A stretch of 7,344 nucleotides of DNA from positions 1 to 7,344 of the forward strand of contig CADBRF010000129.1 of the NCBI GenBank assembly GCA_902796975.1. Direction: 5' to 3'. The position numbers and the translations under genes are program-made. The DNA comes from an uncultured Coriobacteriaceae bacterium (GTDB taxonomy: Bacteria > Actinomycetota > Coriobacteriia > Coriobacteriales > QAMH01). The notes under the pieces are model-generated. The model worked only from the letters and a program-made list of their open reading frames with translations. It did no database searches and was not told where the DNA came from. Below, piece by piece: positions 1 through 5,187 of the stretch; positions within the stretch are counted from its first letter, which is position 1; each line of letters opens with the position of its first letter.

Positions 1-1
1 A

Positions 2-277
2 CTCACGTTGGGGATAAGCGAAGCTGCGGTATCTCAGCACATGGCAGTGCTGAAAAGGGTGGGAATTGTAAACGTTAGCCGCCACGGATACCACATGCAT
101 TACGAACTCAACCGTGAAGCGCTTGAGAACGTCATCGCAGCGATGAACCAATGGCTCGAACGGTTGGACAATGTCAAGACTTGCCATGAACCCGATTCGT
201 GCAAGTTCCGCCTAGACGATGGTTCCCGCGGCTGTCTCTACAAGAATGTTACTCGTCGGAAAGGCAGTAACTCATGA
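2..277 (+). CDS. ArsR-like winged-helix regulator, C-terminal part (5' end outside window)
   Basis: The reading frame is open from base 2, so the gene begins upstream and only its last 91 residues are visible. Visible residues 5-23 (ISEAAVSQHMAVLKRVGIV) form a typical ArsR/SmtB recognition helix. They are followed by a short wing (SRHGYHMHYELN) and an amphipathic helix at about 38-58, which in this fold usually supports dimerisation. The tail carries Cys61, His62, Cys67 and Cys78 (visible numbering), spaced C-x5-C-x10-C, which could bind a metal or an iron-sulfur cluster; that is inference. Its stop overlaps the start of the next gene by four bases (ATGA), so the two are translationally coupled. 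It probably represses its own operon in response to a metal, cluster or redox signal. The family call is fairly secure, but the ligand is unknown. A TTG at base 8 is in frame but lies inside the helix-turn-helix, so it is not a sensible start. Confidence 0.8.
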   Translation, partial: LTLGISEAAVSQHMAVLKRVGIVNVSRHGYHMHYELNREALENVIAAMNQWLERLDNVKTCHEPDSCKFRLDDGSRGCLYKNVTRRKGSNS

Positions 278-639
278 AACTCGCAGTTCCCTCCGACACC
301 GCAGACGGCCTGGCAAGCCAGCGTAGCGGCCACTTTGGCCATTGCGCCTACTTCACAATCGTTGACATTGACGATGCCGGTAACATCAAGGCAGTCGAAT
401 CGGTGAAAAACGTCGACCATGACCAGTTGGGCTGCGGCGGTGTCATCGATTACGTGCTGGGCTTAGGTGTCGATGGCATCCTCACCGTTGGGATGGGCCG
501 TCCTCCGCTGATGCGCTTCTCCGAAGGCGGTGTTAGCGTCTACTCCGAACGAACTGCTCCCTTTGTCGGCGACGCTGTCAAACTCTTCATCGCAGGTCAG
601 GCAGCTCCCATGGCACTTTCCGACGCCTGCCAACACTAG
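274..639 (+). CDS. NifX/NifB-family Fe-Mo cluster-binding protein
   Basis: This 121-residue protein matches the dinitrogenase iron-molybdenum cofactor biosynthesis domain (PF02579 type), a small RNase-H-like fold that binds or carries metal-sulfur clusters. Supporting features are the N-terminal strand MKLAVPSD, the family block SGHFGHCAYFTIVDI at about residues 18-32, a VDHDQLGCGG stretch at about 47-56 where cluster-handling residues usually sit, and the GVDGILTVGMGRPPLMRF core followed by a GVSVYSE strand. It ends in DACQH, so Cys and His also lie at the C-terminus. The ATG is preceded by GGAAAGG at 258-264 and overlaps the upstream stop. Stand-alone members occur widely in anaerobes without nitrogenase, so nitrogen fixation should not be inferred; nothing else here is nif-related. 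Its partner is probably the coupled ArsR-like regulator, as sensor or cargo of the same pathway. A terminator follows 67 bases after the stop. Confidence 0.85.
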   Translation: MKLAVPSDTADGLASQRSGHFGHCAYFTIVDIDDAGNIKAVESVKNVDHDQLGCGGVIDYVLGLGVDGILTVGMGRPPLMRFSEGGVSVYSERTAPFVGDAVKLFIAGQAAPMALSDACQH

Positions 640-705
640 CACATCACAGCATCAGCGGCTGCTTTCAAAGCAATCTCTTGCGCCTGCCAGCACCGTCGCT
701 CTATA

Positions 706-753
706 CCCGTCACGCCAGCCCGCAAGCCGGGAGCGCGTGGCGGGTCTTTATTT
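706..753 (+). terminator. Rho-independent terminator of the ArsR-like/NifX-like operon
   Basis: CCCGTCACGC (706-715) pairs over all ten positions with GCGTGGCGGG (735-744), with one G-U pair. A small inner stem CCCG/CGGG (719-722 with 728-731) fills the loop. The stem is followed directly by TCTTTATTT (745-753). Orientation and position fit the end of the plus-strand operon. Confidence 0.82.
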
Positions 754-768
754 GCAAAAAGAGATGCA

Positions 769-780
769 GTGAATTTTCAC
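769..780. promoter_or_regulatory. Short palindrome GTGAA-TT-TTCAC
   Basis: This is a perfect 5-bp dyad with a 2-bp centre, just past the operon terminator. The same half-site sequence recurs in the larger palindrome at 949-965, and an extra TTCAC follows at 784-788. It could be a protein-binding half-site pair, but it is short enough to arise by chance. Confidence 0.25.
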
Positions 781-815
781 CTCTTCACTTCGCATGGGCT
801 GGACCCCCTCGAATC

Positions 816-878
816 TACCCATTCAACGCATTATTTGCCCATATTTTTCTTCGCGGGCAAAATTGTGTTCGATGGGTA
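816..878. repeat. Long imperfect inverted repeat / 63-nt hairpin
   Basis: Bases 816-840 pair with 855-878 almost continuously around a 14-nt loop (841-854). The outer arm TACCCAT (816-822) matches ATGGGTA (872-878), and the inner arm TTTGCCC (834-840) matches GGGCAAA (855-861). Between them AACGCA (825-830) pairs with TGTGTT (864-869) through one G-U. In total about 22 pairs form, with two mismatches and one bulged A. No T-run follows directly, so it is not a standard terminator. It could be a small structured RNA, a miniature inverted-repeat element, or the relic of one. I do not recognise it as a known RNA family. Confidence 0.6.
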
Positions 879-898
879 ACTCATCAGATTTTTCTGAG

Positions 899-999
899 CA
901 CATTAAAGGGAATTTCTCGCAAAACACCTGTTCAGCAACGTGGCAGAAGGTGAATGCTATTCACCATTTTCAAATCGGGTACACATTCAAAGGGAAATT
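899..999 (+). repeat. Imperfect direct repeat flanking a palindrome
   Basis: CACATTAAAGGGAATTT (899-915) recurs as CACATTCAAAGGGAAATT (982-999), differing by two single-base insertions and spaced 83 bp apart. A perfect 7-bp dyad, GGTGAAT-GCT-ATTCACC (949-965), lies between the copies. The arrangement may be a composite regulatory region for the flavin reductase downstream, or mobile-element debris. Its role is unknown. Confidence 0.45.
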
Positions 1000-1094
1000 A
1001 GTCCAAGGTCTTGAATGACTGGCAGAAATCGCGTTCGATGTGCAAGTAGAGTACCTTCATCAAGTTGACGTGCGGCTAACTGGTAGTTGCCCGA

Positions 1095-1128
1095 ACGTGT
1101 AATAATACACGTACGGCGCATAGCGCCG
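1095..1128 (+). promoter_or_regulatory. Putative promoter-operator of the flavin reductase gene
   Basis: A perfect dyad with 7-bp arms, ACGTGTA-ATAA-TACACGT, occupies 1095-1112. It overlaps a plausible extended -10, TGTAATAAT (1098-1106), so a bound dimeric repressor would block the promoter. The -35 region is weak. Directly downstream, CGGCGC (1114-1119) and GCGCCG (1123-1128) form a second perfect 6-bp dyad around ATA. It would lie at or just after the predicted transcript start, as a second operator or a 5' stem-loop. The arrangement suggests tight regulation, by a regulator I cannot identify. Confidence 0.5.
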
Positions 1129-1155
1129 ATTAAAGAGACTCAGAAAGGGAATGGA

Positions 1156-1665
1156 ATGAAAATCGCGATTCTAAACGGGAGCCCTCGCAAGCAGAACACC
1201 GCCGCCATGATCGATGCTTTTGCAGAAGGTGCTAAGGAAGCTGGTCATGAGGTTGAGGTCTTGCATGTTGGGCGTATGGATATCAACGGTTGCAAAGCCT
1301 GCGAGTATTGCCACGGCAAGGGAGAGGGAACTTGCATCCAGAAAGATGATTTTGAAAAGGTTCTCCCCGCATATAAGACTGCTGACATGCTCGTTTTCGC
1401 GACACCCGTCTATTACTTCGATATGACGGCTCAGATTGCAGCCGCCATGCAGCGTGTGTACTGCATTGGCAAGCCCGTTGCCAAGAAAGCTGCGCTTCTC
1501 GTGAGCTCTGGATCCCCCAACACGGCTGATGGCCCCTTTGCAACCTACAAGGGCTATTGCAACTACACGGGCATTGAAGACGCTGGCACCTTCTACTTGC
1601 ACGGCGAGGAGAACCAGGACGAGGCTAAGCTCGCCGAAATTCGAGAGTTCGCCAAGAACCTCTAA
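1156..1665 (+). CDS. NAD(P)H-dependent flavin reductase, iron-sulfur-flavoprotein-like
   Basis: This 169-residue flavodoxin-fold protein belongs to the NADPH-dependent FMN reductase/Isf family. It opens with a beta strand and the FMN-phosphate loop GSPRKQNT (residues 8-15), and ATPVYYFDMT at about 86-95 is the usual flavin-contacting loop. Residues 46-60 carry four cysteines spaced C-x2-C-x2-C-x7-C, which agrees with the compact motif that holds a 4Fe-4S cluster in iron-sulfur flavoproteins. It probably moves electrons from a reduced nicotinamide or ferredoxin through FMN, in redox balance, quinone reduction or detoxification; the substrate is unknown. The ATG at 1156 was chosen because AAAGGGA (1144-1150) sits six bases upstream and MKIAILNGSPR is the canonical beginning. 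An in-frame TTG at 1087 would precede the predicted -10. It is probably monocistronic, with a terminator 30 bases after the stop. Confidence 0.88.
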   Translation: MKIAILNGSPRKQNTAAMIDAFAEGAKEAGHEVEVLHVGRMDINGCKACEYCHGKGEGTCIQKDDFEKVLPAYKTADMLVFATPVYYFDMTAQIAAAMQRVYCIGKPVAKKAALLVSSGSPNTADGPFATYKGYCNYTGIEDAGTFYLHGEENQDEAKLAEIREFAKNL

Positions 1666-1695
1666 TACCCAGGCACTTCATAGGCAAAATCGCCG

Positions 1696-1748
1696 AAACC
1701 GGCGGAACACGCACCTACGCGAGCAGGAGAGCGGTTCCGCCGGTTTTT
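1696..1748 (+). terminator. Strong rho-independent terminator after the flavin reductase
   Basis: AAACCGGCGGAAC (1696-1708) is perfectly complementary to GTTCCGCCGGTTT (1734-1746), giving a 13-bp stem with a 25-nt loop. The T-run 1744-1748 completes it. The A-run at the 5' base means it may also work on the other strand, although the nearest gene there is far away. CGCCG (1691-1695) could instead pair with CGGCG (1700-1704) and compete with the main stem. Confidence 0.88.
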
Positions 1749-2062
1749 GCATATCGCCAGTAAGGTCTCCGGCATGCCAGCTGGCTACGAGGTGATTGTC
1801 GTGTGAGAGAACCGTAATGCTGCAACATGCCATTTGACTACGAGGTAACTGTCATGCGGAGAGGTTGTCCATTCGCGGGATAGGCCATCGATATCGTCTT
1901 CTCCATTATGCTAGTATGCTCGACACAGCACGCGGCATGACATATGCGTAAGTCTAACTGTCGCGTATGCATTCTCAATAAATCCCAAATGAATCGCATC
2001 GTGTCTACGTATAGGGTATTGGGCCCTCGGTCTATCCGTGTGGCAAAGAAAGGTGACTACGA
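1749..2062. other. Non-coding leader region of the MFS-CBS gene
   Basis: No gene is supported in this gap. It contains a degenerate direct repeat (1773-1811 and 1826-1864), an 8-bp palindrome GGCATGCC next to GCCAGCTGGC (1771-1785), a dyad ATGCGTA/TATGCAT with a 15-bp centre (1944-1950 and 1966-1972), and a weak hairpin (2008-2014 with 2032-2038). A weak extended -10 candidate, TGCTAGTAT (1909-1917), has no good -35 and would imply a leader of about 140 nt. The transporter start has a good ribosome binding site, AAAGGTGA (2049-2056), six bases before the ATG. Confidence 0.5.
1773..1864 (+). repeat. Degenerate direct repeat, two units about 53 bp apart
   Basis: CATGCCAgcTGgCTACGAGG (from 1773) recurs as CATGCCAttTGaCTACGAGG (from 1826). 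Similarity continues into TGTC-TG and GAGAG, giving about 39 aligned bases at roughly 75 percent identity. Most substitutions are transitions. Weaker similarity (GTAA and CT blocks) extends upstream of both units, so the period may be an old 53-bp tandem duplication. No function is evident. Confidence 0.5.
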
Positions 2063-3952
2063 ATGGCAACAAAGGCAGCCGACACAAACGAGAAGCCGAT
2101 CATCGGATTTCTTGCGGTTCTCTATGCATCAGCGTTTCTCGGAGGATTCAACGAGAACTTGCTCAACATGGCGCTCGTCCCCATCACGACCGAGTACGCT
2201 ATAGATTCCGCAACGGTACAGTGGCTGGTCAGCGGCTACATGATTGTCGCCACAGTCGTGGTAAGCTGCATGGCCTTCTTCTTCCGCCGGGTGAAATTGC
2301 GCACGCTTTTCCTGGCTGGCTCTCTGTTCACTCTGGTCGGATCGATTCTGGGTGTCGCCGCATCGAACTTCATCACCCTGCTTATCGCCCGCCTTGTTCA
2401 AGCGCTGGGCAGCGGCATTTTCATTCCTCTCATGATAAATACGGTTCTGACAATTGCCCCGAGAAATCGCGTGGGTGCCTTCATGGGCATCGGCAGCGCC
2501 ACTGTCACGTTTGGACCTGCCTTCGCACCGGTTGTCACAGGCGGCATAGTAACAGGGCTCGGATGGCACAGCGTGTTCTGGTTCCCCATTATTGCCATCG
2601 TTTGCATCATGGTCGCTGGAATCAAGCTCACGCGTAACCTTCCCACAGTGGACACCTCGCTCGACATCCTCTCGGTAGTGCTCTCCGCAGTCTTGCTCAC
2701 CTCGCTCACGATGGGCCTAGCAGAGCTCACCCTCAACCTACCTCTCGCTATCGCTGCCCTTGTCATCGCTGTCGCTTCCATAGTGGCATTTGGTGTCCGT
2801 CAGACGCGTTGCAAGCATCCTCTTATCGATCTTACGCCCCTGCATATGAAAGAATTCTGGCCGACACTCATTATGACGACCGTTGCAATGATGAGCAGCT
2901 TTTCACTTTCCGTCATGCTGCCCCAGTATTTCCAGGGCGCCATGGAAATGGAGGCTTTCACAGCCGGTCTCATCATCCTCGTGCCGATTTTGGCAAATGC
3001 CGGTTCAACAGTGATCTCTGGCCGCATGATGGATCGTTATGGCGAGGTGCCCCTCATCCCCCTCGGTTTCGGCGTGGTGTTCACCGGCTTCCTTCTCACG
3101 GCTTTGGTAAGCACTATGTTCTCAGTTCCCGTCATGTTTACCGCAGCGCTTATCACGTTCTTGGGCATCGGCATGATCTTCTCGCCATCGCAAACATCGG
3201 GTTTGCGCGCGCTCCCACCAGAGCTCAATCCATTCGGTGTCGCCCTCAACACAACGTTTTTGCAGATAGCAGCCTGTATCGGCCCCTCGCTATACATGGG
3301 TATTCTCGCCTCCGCACAGGTAAACGGAGCAGCTGCGGGAATCGAGAGCACGCTTGCCGTGGCACGAGGGTTCCGAACTGCCATGTACGTAGGTGCAGCC
3401 ATCGCTGCATGTGGGTTTGCCGTTGCCCTTCCCCACTTCCTTGCTGCACGTAAAAGAAGGCTTAATCAGCAGGAAATTGCAGAAGCAGCGCCTGCAGAGA
3501 CTTCAACGCTGGGCAAGATCATGAGCTCCGATGTCTTCACCCTCGCCCCCGATACCAAGGTTCGCGAGGCGATGCGTCAACTGATCGACCGCCATGTGAG
3601 CGGCATGCCGATCGTAGGCGAGGACGGGAGACTGCAGGGGTTTGTCTCAGATGGCGATATCATGCGCTACCTCGCCGACAAGCACCCCGATATCACAGGG
3701 CCCTATTCCTTCATGGAGCAAGCGAATAGGCAGACGATGGATGAGCGTCTGAAAAGCCTGCTCGACATGCCTGTGAGCGAAATAGCCACGACGAATGTCA
3801 TCACCTTGCCGGCAGGCTCCTCGCTCGAAGACGCGGCAAACCTCCTTGCCCAGTACAAACTGAAGAAGGTGCCGGTCACCCACAACGGGGAGCTCGTGGG
3901 AATCCTCAGCCGGTCTGATGTGATGCGCTACGCGATGGAGCAAGCGCTCTAG
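2063..3952 (+). CDS. DHA2-type MFS transporter fused to tandem CBS domains
   Basis: This 629-residue integral membrane protein has two parts. Residues about 11-465 show 14 hydrophobic helices with hallmarks of the 14-TM drug:H+ antiporter (EmrB/QacA-like) branch: TVQWLVSGYMI at helix 2, RLVQALGSGIFIPLM at helix 4 and GPAFAPVVTGG at helix 5. A basic hinge (ARKRRLNQQ) leads into two cytoplasmic CBS motifs at about 484-541 and 567-627. Each keeps the S/T-x-x-D ribose-contact signature (Ser529-Asp532 and Ser616-Asp619), so an adenine nucleotide or similar ligand probably binds there. Transport is most likely proton-driven efflux of a small organic compound, with the CBS pair gating activity by energy state; both are inference. 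CBS pairs are well known on ClC, MgtE and OpuA-type transporters, but I regard them as uncommon on MFS proteins. The frame is continuous across the junction. The ATG follows AAAGGTGA at a good distance. No partner gene is adjacent. Confidence 0.9.
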   Translation: MATKAADTNEKPIIGFLAVLYASAFLGGFNENLLNMALVPITTEYAIDSATVQWLVSGYMIVATVVVSCMAFFFRRVKLRTLFLAGSLFTLVGSILGVAASNFITLLIARLVQALGSGIFIPLMINTVLTIAPRNRVGAFMGIGSATVTFGPAFAPVVTGGIVTGLGWHSVFWFPIIAIVCIMVAGIKLTRNLPTVDTSLDILSVVLSAVLLTSLTMGLAELTLNLPLAIAALVIAVASIVAFGVRQTRCKHPLIDLTPLHMKEFWPTLIMTTVAMMSSFSLSVMLPQYFQGAMEMEAFTAGLIILVPILANAGSTVISGRMMDRYGEVPLIPLGFGVVFTGFLLTALVSTMFSVPVMFTAALITFLGIGMIFSPSQTSGLRALPPELNPFGVALNTTFLQIAACIGPSLYMGILASAQVNGAAAGIESTLAVARGFRTAMYVGAAIAACGFAVALPHFLAARKRRLNQQEIAEAAPAETSTLGKIMSSDVFTLAPDTKVREAMRQLIDRHVSGMPIVGEDGRLQGFVSDGDIMRYLADKHPDITGPYSFMEQANRQTMDERLKSLLDMPVSEIATTNVITLPAGSSLEDAANLLAQYKLKKVPVTHNGELVGILSRSDVMRYAMEQAL

Positions 3953-3989
3953 AACTCCTGCATTTTGCGCATAGGGCTGTATATAGAAA

Positions 3990-4020
3990 TCCCCTGCGAC
4001 CAGCCAAAAGCCGCAGGGGA
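3990..4020 (-). terminator. Terminator hairpin between MFS-CBS and degV
   Basis: TCCCCTGCG (3990-3998) pairs perfectly with CGCAGGGGA (4012-4020) around a 13-nt loop. Read on the minus strand, the stem is followed by TTTCTATAT, so it best fits the end of the degV transcript 26 bases past its stop. On the plus strand no T-run follows, so it would be at most a weak terminator for the transporter gene. Confidence 0.72.
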
Positions 4021-4046
4021 GAATGGCAGGGTTGGTGATATTTGCA

Positions 4047-4895
4047 CTACTCGGCCTTGAAACCAGCTACCGCAAAGGCGTTGGGGCCGCCATGGGTGGA
4101 GATAACGCCACCGCATTTTGCCCATCGGATGCGTTCGAAGCCGAGTTTCCCGAGAGTTTGCACAATGGCATTCTTGACTTCGTCGGTTACGCGCGGGGAA
4201 AGGGCAATCCAGATTTCCTCACGGTCAAGATCTTTGCAAAACTCGTTGAGATACTGATTGACGACTTTGTCCATGCGGCCGCGGTATTTGCTGGTTGCAA
4301 CGAGATAGCCATTTTCGAGATCGATACGCGGACGGACGCGCAGTACTGTACCAGCGAAAGCAGCGGCATTGGTAAGCCTGCCACCGGCAACGAGATACTT
4401 GAGATTTGTCGGCAGAAAGCTCATCGTCGCCTGCTTGCATAGGCGATTCGCCTCTGCGATGGCTTCCTCTGTTGTCCACTCGGGATGCTGCTCTAGATGC
4501 TCGCACAGACGCACTGCGATTTCTCCCTGGCCAACCGTGACGTACTTCGTGTCGATGAGGGTGATATTATCGCGCCCCTGTGCGGCAATTTCAGCGCTCT
4601 TGAAGGAGGCGGTGGTCACAGCGGAATAGGCAAGATAGACGATATGAGCCCCTGGACGAGCTGCAGTGATTTCGTCAAAGGCTACCTCGAAATCATGGGG
4701 AGTGCCACCGCTGGTCTTTGGGATAGAGCCGGTCTTTTCGTAATACTGGACAATCTCATCGTGATCAAAGCTGCCGTCAGGTTTAGAGACCTCGCCAAAT
4801 GTGACATGCATGGGAACGACAACAATCCCGTGGCGCTCGACTTCCTCTTGAGGGACATCCGCTCCCGAATCGACAACCACAACAATCTCTGCCAC
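4047..4895 (-). CDS. DegV family protein (FakB-like fatty-acid-binding)
   Basis: This 282-residue protein is of normal family length and is recognisable throughout. It starts with the strand MAEIVVVVDSGADVP. It then shows a DGSFDHDEIVQYYEKTG helix and the PKTSGGTPHDF block at about 59-69, where this family contacts the fatty-acid carboxylate. YSAVTTASFKSAE comes next, and the GGRLTNAAAFAGTVLRVRP segment opens the second domain. It ends with the GGVISTHGGPNAFAVAGF strand-loop. DegV proteins bind long-chain fatty acids, and FakB members present them to the FakA kinase to make acyl-phosphate for phospholipid synthesis. No fakA-like gene is in the window, so the kinase partnership is inference. 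The start is GTG at 4895-4893, with AGGAG (4902-4906) five to six bases upstream. It is transcribed towards the MFS-CBS gene and diverges from the YqhA gene. Confidence 0.92.
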   Translation of the reverse strand: MAEIVVVVDSGADVPQEEVERHGIVVVPMHVTFGEVSKPDGSFDHDEIVQYYEKTGSIPKTSGGTPHDFEVAFDEITAARPGAHIVYLAYSAVTTASFKSAEIAAQGRDNITLIDTKYVTVGQGEIAVRLCEHLEQHPEWTTEEAIAEANRLCKQATMSFLPTNLKYLVAGGRLTNAAAFAGTVLRVRPRIDLENGYLVATSKYRGRMDKVVNQYLNEFCKDLDREEIWIALSPRVTDEVKNAIVQTLGKLGFERIRWAKCGGVISTHGGPNAFAVAGFKAE

Positions 4896-4943
4896 GTCTG
4901 GCTCCTAACTATTTTGAACATAATCCCAGAATATGCCTGATTG

Positions 4944-4972
4944 AGAATAGTCGTAGCTGCACCAAGATGCAA
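4944..4972 (-). promoter_or_regulatory. Putative degV promoter
   Basis: On the minus strand TTGCAT (4972-4967) and TATTCT (4949-4944) are separated by exactly 17 bp. This would start transcription near 4937, about 40 nt before the GTG start. Both boxes deviate from consensus, so the call is moderate to weak. Confidence 0.4.
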
Positions 4973-4997
4973 ACATAAAGAGGGCATACGTGCAATT

Positions 4998-5015
4998 ATC
5001 ACGATTTAATCACGA
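4998..5015. repeat. Direct repeat ATCACGA x2, 11 bp apart
   Basis: ATCACGA occurs at 4998-5004 and 5009-5015, an offset of 11 bp or about one helical turn. It lies in the divergent degV/YqhA gap, upstream of the putative degV -35. The phasing suits a protein bound on one face of the DNA, but the element is short. Confidence 0.25.
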
Positions 5016-5132
5016 GGTGTACCAGCAGAAACCAGAAGAGACATCTCTCCTAAGGCATCGTATATTGAAATAGTCACACCCTCTCTTGCAGGCAAAACGT
5101 GGAAAGGCGAAGCCCGAGCTGGCATCTGCTCA

Positions 5133-5161
5133 GCCAGGCAATGCGATATAATTGCCAGGCA
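5133..5161 (+). promoter_or_regulatory. Promoter with overlapping repeats for the YqhA-family gene
   Basis: A perfect -10 box TATAAT (5147-5152) places the transcript start near 5158-5160, about 30 nt before the chosen ATG. The -35 region (about 5124-5129) is poor. The -10 lies between two direct copies of GCCAGGCA (5133-5140 and 5154-5161), 21 bp apart. It also partly overlaps an inverted repeat GGCAAT/ATTGCC (5137-5142 and 5151-5156). A weak -35 with phased repeats suggests a regulated promoter. Confidence 0.55.
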
Positions 5162-5187
5162 TCCAATTCTGTGGAAAGGCACAGGCC

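Larger units (their letters stand above)
754..1094. other. Non-coding region rich in short repeats and dyads
   Basis: I find no convincing gene here. Open frames such as 794-1018 lack a recognisable family, have no good ribosome binding site and run through the dyad elements. The stretch is more AT-rich than the flanking genes. It holds a 63-nt hairpin (816-878), a GTGAA-TT-TTCAC palindrome (769-780), a GGTGAAT-GCT-ATTCACC palindrome (949-965) and an imperfect direct repeat (899-915 and 982-999). A TTGACG at 1065-1070 resembles a -35 box, but no -10 lies at the proper distance. Confidence 0.6.

Noticed and set aside
274..639. The NifX/NifB-like gene as evidence for nitrogen fixation.
   Set aside because: Stand-alone members of this family are common in non-diazotrophic anaerobes, and no other nif gene is visible.
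794..1018. A 74-codon plus-strand open frame, and its continuation past TGA at 1016-1018 as a further 28 open codons to 1102, considered as a small gene, pseudogene or selenoprotein.
   Set aside because: There is no recognisable family, no convincing ribosome binding site, and the frame runs through the hairpin and dyad elements. No selenocysteine insertion element was identified, and open runs this short are expected by chance.
1065..1070. TTGACG as the -35 box of the flavin reductase promoter.
   Set aside because: It lies 30 bp from the extended -10 at 1101-1106, and no acceptable -10 exists at 16-18 bp.
1087..1155. A longer TTG-initiated start for the flavin reductase.
   Set aside because: It would add residues with no family match, lies upstream of the predicted -10, and lacks a ribosome binding site. 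The ATG at 1156 has one.
4023..4442. A 139-codon plus-strand open frame with a hydrophobic start.
   Set aside because: It lies entirely antisense to the well-supported degV gene apart from its first few codons, and its composition is that of a reverse-strand shadow.
5152..5187. A TTG start giving a 191-residue YqhA-family protein.
   Set aside because: The TTG overlaps the perfect TATAAT box, so it would lie upstream of the predicted transcript start. The ATG at 5188 has a good Shine-Dalgarno sequence.
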